NCBI GenBank assembly: GCA_964023275.1 | Contig: OZ029927.1 | Coordinates: 12,958,722 to 13,022,721 of the forward strand | DNA from: Norana najaformis | Taxonomy: Eukaryota > Annelida > Clitellata > Crassiclitellata > Hormogastridae | Length of the DNA stretch: 64,000 bases | Direction of reading: 5' to 3' | Part shown: piece after piece, positions 62,085 to 64,000 of the stretch | Numbering within the stretch: position 1 is the stretch's first letter | Layout: every line of letters begins with the position of its first letter | Translations under genes and position numbers: made by a program | The notes under the pieces: model-generated | Told to the model about the DNA's origin: nothing | Database searches by the model: none | What the model saw: only the letters and a program-made list of their open reading frames with translations

Positions 62085-62400
62085 TTGTTCCATTCGTATC
62101 CACCCATATTTATCCACCCACCAATACCTTAGTCCATCGTTATTCCATTTATCCACCGATAGTTTCTTCCGCCCATCCATCAATCCACCAGTCCATACAT
62201 CCATCCACCCACTCATCCATTCATTAAATTCACCCATCGGCCCACACACACACACATACACACACAAACATCATCTTTCCACCCAGCACCCATCCATCCA
62301 TCCATCCATCCATCCATCCATCCATTCATACACATCCATCCATTCTGTCGTTCATCTCCCACCCACCCATCTAACGCCTATCGATCGATCGATCGATCTG
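62085..62400. repeat. CATC and CGAT tetranucleotide microsatellite
   Basis: CCATCCATCCATCC blocks and a CGATCGATCGATCGAT block at 62381-62397. Confidence 0.93.
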
Positions 62401-62429
62401 TCTGTCTTTCCGCCCATCCGCAGATCGAT

Positions 62430-62614
62430 TTACCACTCGGGTGAGATCCTTCACCACCGTTGCCAGTTTGAATGGGCGCCACATCATTTAAGGTCCCCTT
62501 GTACTTATCGTGGTAGCCCGAGATTAAAATCTCTGGATAACTCACGACCGGGACGCGAACCGGCATCCTCACGCACAGAGGCACCTTGACCTACCCGTGT
62601 TAGCTAACCAGGCC
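62430..62614 (-). mobile_element. Family B SINE with intact Pol III boxes
   Basis: On the - strand: A box TAGCTAACACGG (complement 62595-62606), B box GGTTCGCGTCC (complement 62551-62561), 33 bases apart. Then CCAGAGATTTTAATCTCGGG, GACCTTAAATGATGTGGCGC, CCATTCAAACTGGCAACGG and GAAGGATCTCACC, where it stops. This copy shows that family B is tRNA-derived. Confidence 0.85.
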
Positions 62615-62745
62615 AGTGGGGTATCGCCCATTCAAACAGGCAGATGGGGTGAAGGATCTCACCTATAAATTCACTGAAAAATGAGCAGGGTCGAGGCCAT
62701 AAGGTTGCTACAGAAAAACGTGTACATTTATATTTTTGTGGTTCC
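62615..62745 (+). mobile_element. Family B SINE body, opposite orientation
   Basis: GCCCATTCAAACAGGCAGAT, GGGTGAAGGATCTCACC, ATGAGCAGGGTCGAGGCCAT, AAGGTTGCTACAGAAAAACG. It starts where the reverse copy's tRNA head ends, making an inverted pair. Confidence 0.8.
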
Positions 62746-63075
62746 AGGGAAGCTGTACATGGAGGCGTTGCGTCGGTGGTGTTCCCCAACTAGGCTCACT
62801 GACTTCAACCAGTCGGTTCGGACCTCTCAACAACCCAGCAGTCGCCAGAGGGCTTCCGGCCGGAGACGAAACGGAGGGGCTGCGAAAGGAGGAGGCTCAG
62901 GTGTCGGGCGAAGACGAAGCTCTGGCCGCGAAGGACCAGTGACGACGGGAACCGGTGCCCTTGGGGTCATCACGGAAGATATTGAACTCACGAAACTCGG
63001 ACTTCAACTGACTGCTGGACGAATTTAGCTTACTCAGAAGAACACTTCGGAATACCTGCCAACACCAGCCAGACA

Positions 63076-63077
<2 letters not shown>

Positions 63078-63123
<46 letters not shown>
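63078..63123. repeat. TA dinucleotide microsatellite
   Basis: Perfect TA run of about 46 bases. 62746-63077 holds open frames without a recognised domain. Confidence 0.95.
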
Positions 63124-63127
<4 letters not shown>

Positions 63128-63164
63128 ACTGATGACGATTTAAGCATCAGATGTGTGTGTGCGT

Positions 63165-63525
63165 GAAAATGTATATAGCGCTTTTTAGGACCTTCGTCAA
63201 GGCACTGAAATATGGCTGTGTAACAGTACTGAGAAAAGAGAAGAACGTGAGCAGTCCATTAAGCTATACAGCCGAGAGGCAGTCGTGGGTATGAAGCGTT
63301 AGCGACTTCATATTTCTTAGCCCCGGCATATCAGGGCGAGTGGCCAGCCCTCTCCCTCGCTGCCTAATCTTTCCGCTGACAGCGTAATCATTATTCCTGG
63401 ATAGGCTAGAGGGTGGAAGTGGGGCCGAAGTCTCGCAAAAATGTCTGCACTGGCGGGGATTTGAACTCCCGACCTTTAGACTGACAGACCGTCACGCCAA
63501 CCACTAGACTATCGTGCATTAATAA
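63165..63525 (-). mobile_element. Full-length tRNA-derived SINE (family D)
   Basis: On the - strand: A box TAGTCTAGTGG (complement 63501-63511) and B box AGTTCAAATCC (complement 63457-63467), 33 bases apart. A body of about 250 bases follows, ending CCTAAAAAGCGCTATATACA at about 63170. The T arm does not pair well, so it is not a working tRNA. Confidence 0.8.
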
Positions 63526-64000
63526 AAGAATTCGACTTATATTGGAACTGCTTCGTGAGCTGTTTATTATAACGTTCGAGTTTTCAGTGGAAGATTGTTC
63601 CGAGTTTTATATGGACATATATATATATATGTATGTATGCCATGAGTTATATAACTATATATGTTAAACATATATAAAATCTTTGACTCTCTATATGAAT
63701 AAATTACATTTATAAATTGCATATATATATACACATTACCAGGAGTTTTAAAGGGAATTCAAAAATAGGGTACGGGTTTTTATAATGGACACTATAATGT
63801 GGCAGTAACTGTCATGGGCACATGTTTTGTCTGGTAAGAAGAGAAAACACTGCAGCATTTGACCAGCCTTTGTAACATGCATTTGCGATATGCATAGGAA
63901 TGTCTCTTTGTGGGCCACGATTCCAGTGATGTCCAAGATAACATCGTTTAAACACATTGTCTGCAAATAACAATGAGTAGTTCCTGTTGTGAGTGGTGGA
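63526..64000. other. Unassigned stretch
   Basis: Short TA-rich patches at 63620-63675 and 63720-63735; no gene recognised. Confidence 0.5.

Noticed and set aside
61993-62589. 198-codon open frame on the + strand
   Set aside because: Runs through CATC repeats and then the reverse complement of a SINE.
63440-63525. A functional tRNA gene on the - strand
   Set aside because: A and B boxes are present but the T stem and acceptor do not pair properly, and SINE sequence follows directly.

Overview
This is animal nuclear DNA, most likely from a marine invertebrate. Coding sequence is split by GT-AG introns (one is GC-AG). It encodes a metazoan-type multidomain acetyl-CoA carboxylase and a rhodopsin-class GPCR. 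The rest is AT-rich, full of microsatellites and minisatellites, with tRNA-derived SINEs, non-LTR retrotransposon fragments, a hAT remnant and mariner-type MITEs. The sequence alone does not fix the phylum. Repeat family letters A to G are local labels made for this report.

Region 1 (1-18150): the 3' half of an acetyl-CoA carboxylase gene on the + strand. I could place 26 consecutive exons whose phases all join without a break. They encode 1205 residues: most of the central region and the whole carboxyltransferase domain, then stop and a poly(A) signal. The biotin carboxylase and biotin carrier domains lie upstream of the window. The introns carry SINE copies, simple repeats and one GC-AG splice pair.

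Region 2 (18150-42520): a 24 kb intergenic stretch with no recognisable host gene. It holds SINE copies of several families, a hAT remnant bounded by an 8-bp target duplication (26787-28071), a decayed CR1/L2-like LINE on the - strand (32045-33330), the first MITE copy (34830-35212), a 30-bp minisatellite (36979-37365), an uninterrupted ORF for the zinc-knuckle plus restriction-like endonuclease end of a retrotransposon (38020-39270, - strand), and 24-bp and 107-bp tandem arrays.

Region 3 (42520-43800): a peptide-receptor-like class A GPCR on the + strand, all seven helices in one exon. A SINE ends about 80 bp before its start codon. A splice donor sits exactly at the helix-8 junction, so a further 3' exon is probable.

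Region 4 (43800-64000): repeats again. These are long microsatellites, a 5'-truncated LINE inserted inside a 20-bp minisatellite (46910-48204), two more near-identical MITE copies (one inside a TA microsatellite), an LTR-like or promoter-like block (55640-55930), and SINE copies with readable Pol III A and B boxes.

The strongest thread outside the two genes is a shared 3' terminus. A short motif, GGCGCTATATAA or its complement TTATATAGCGCC, ends the LINE and many SINE-like copies on both strands. In the best preserved cases an (ATAC)n or (TA)n microsatellite follows directly. This suggests that one LINE machinery mobilises several SINE families and that the tails seed the local microsatellites.
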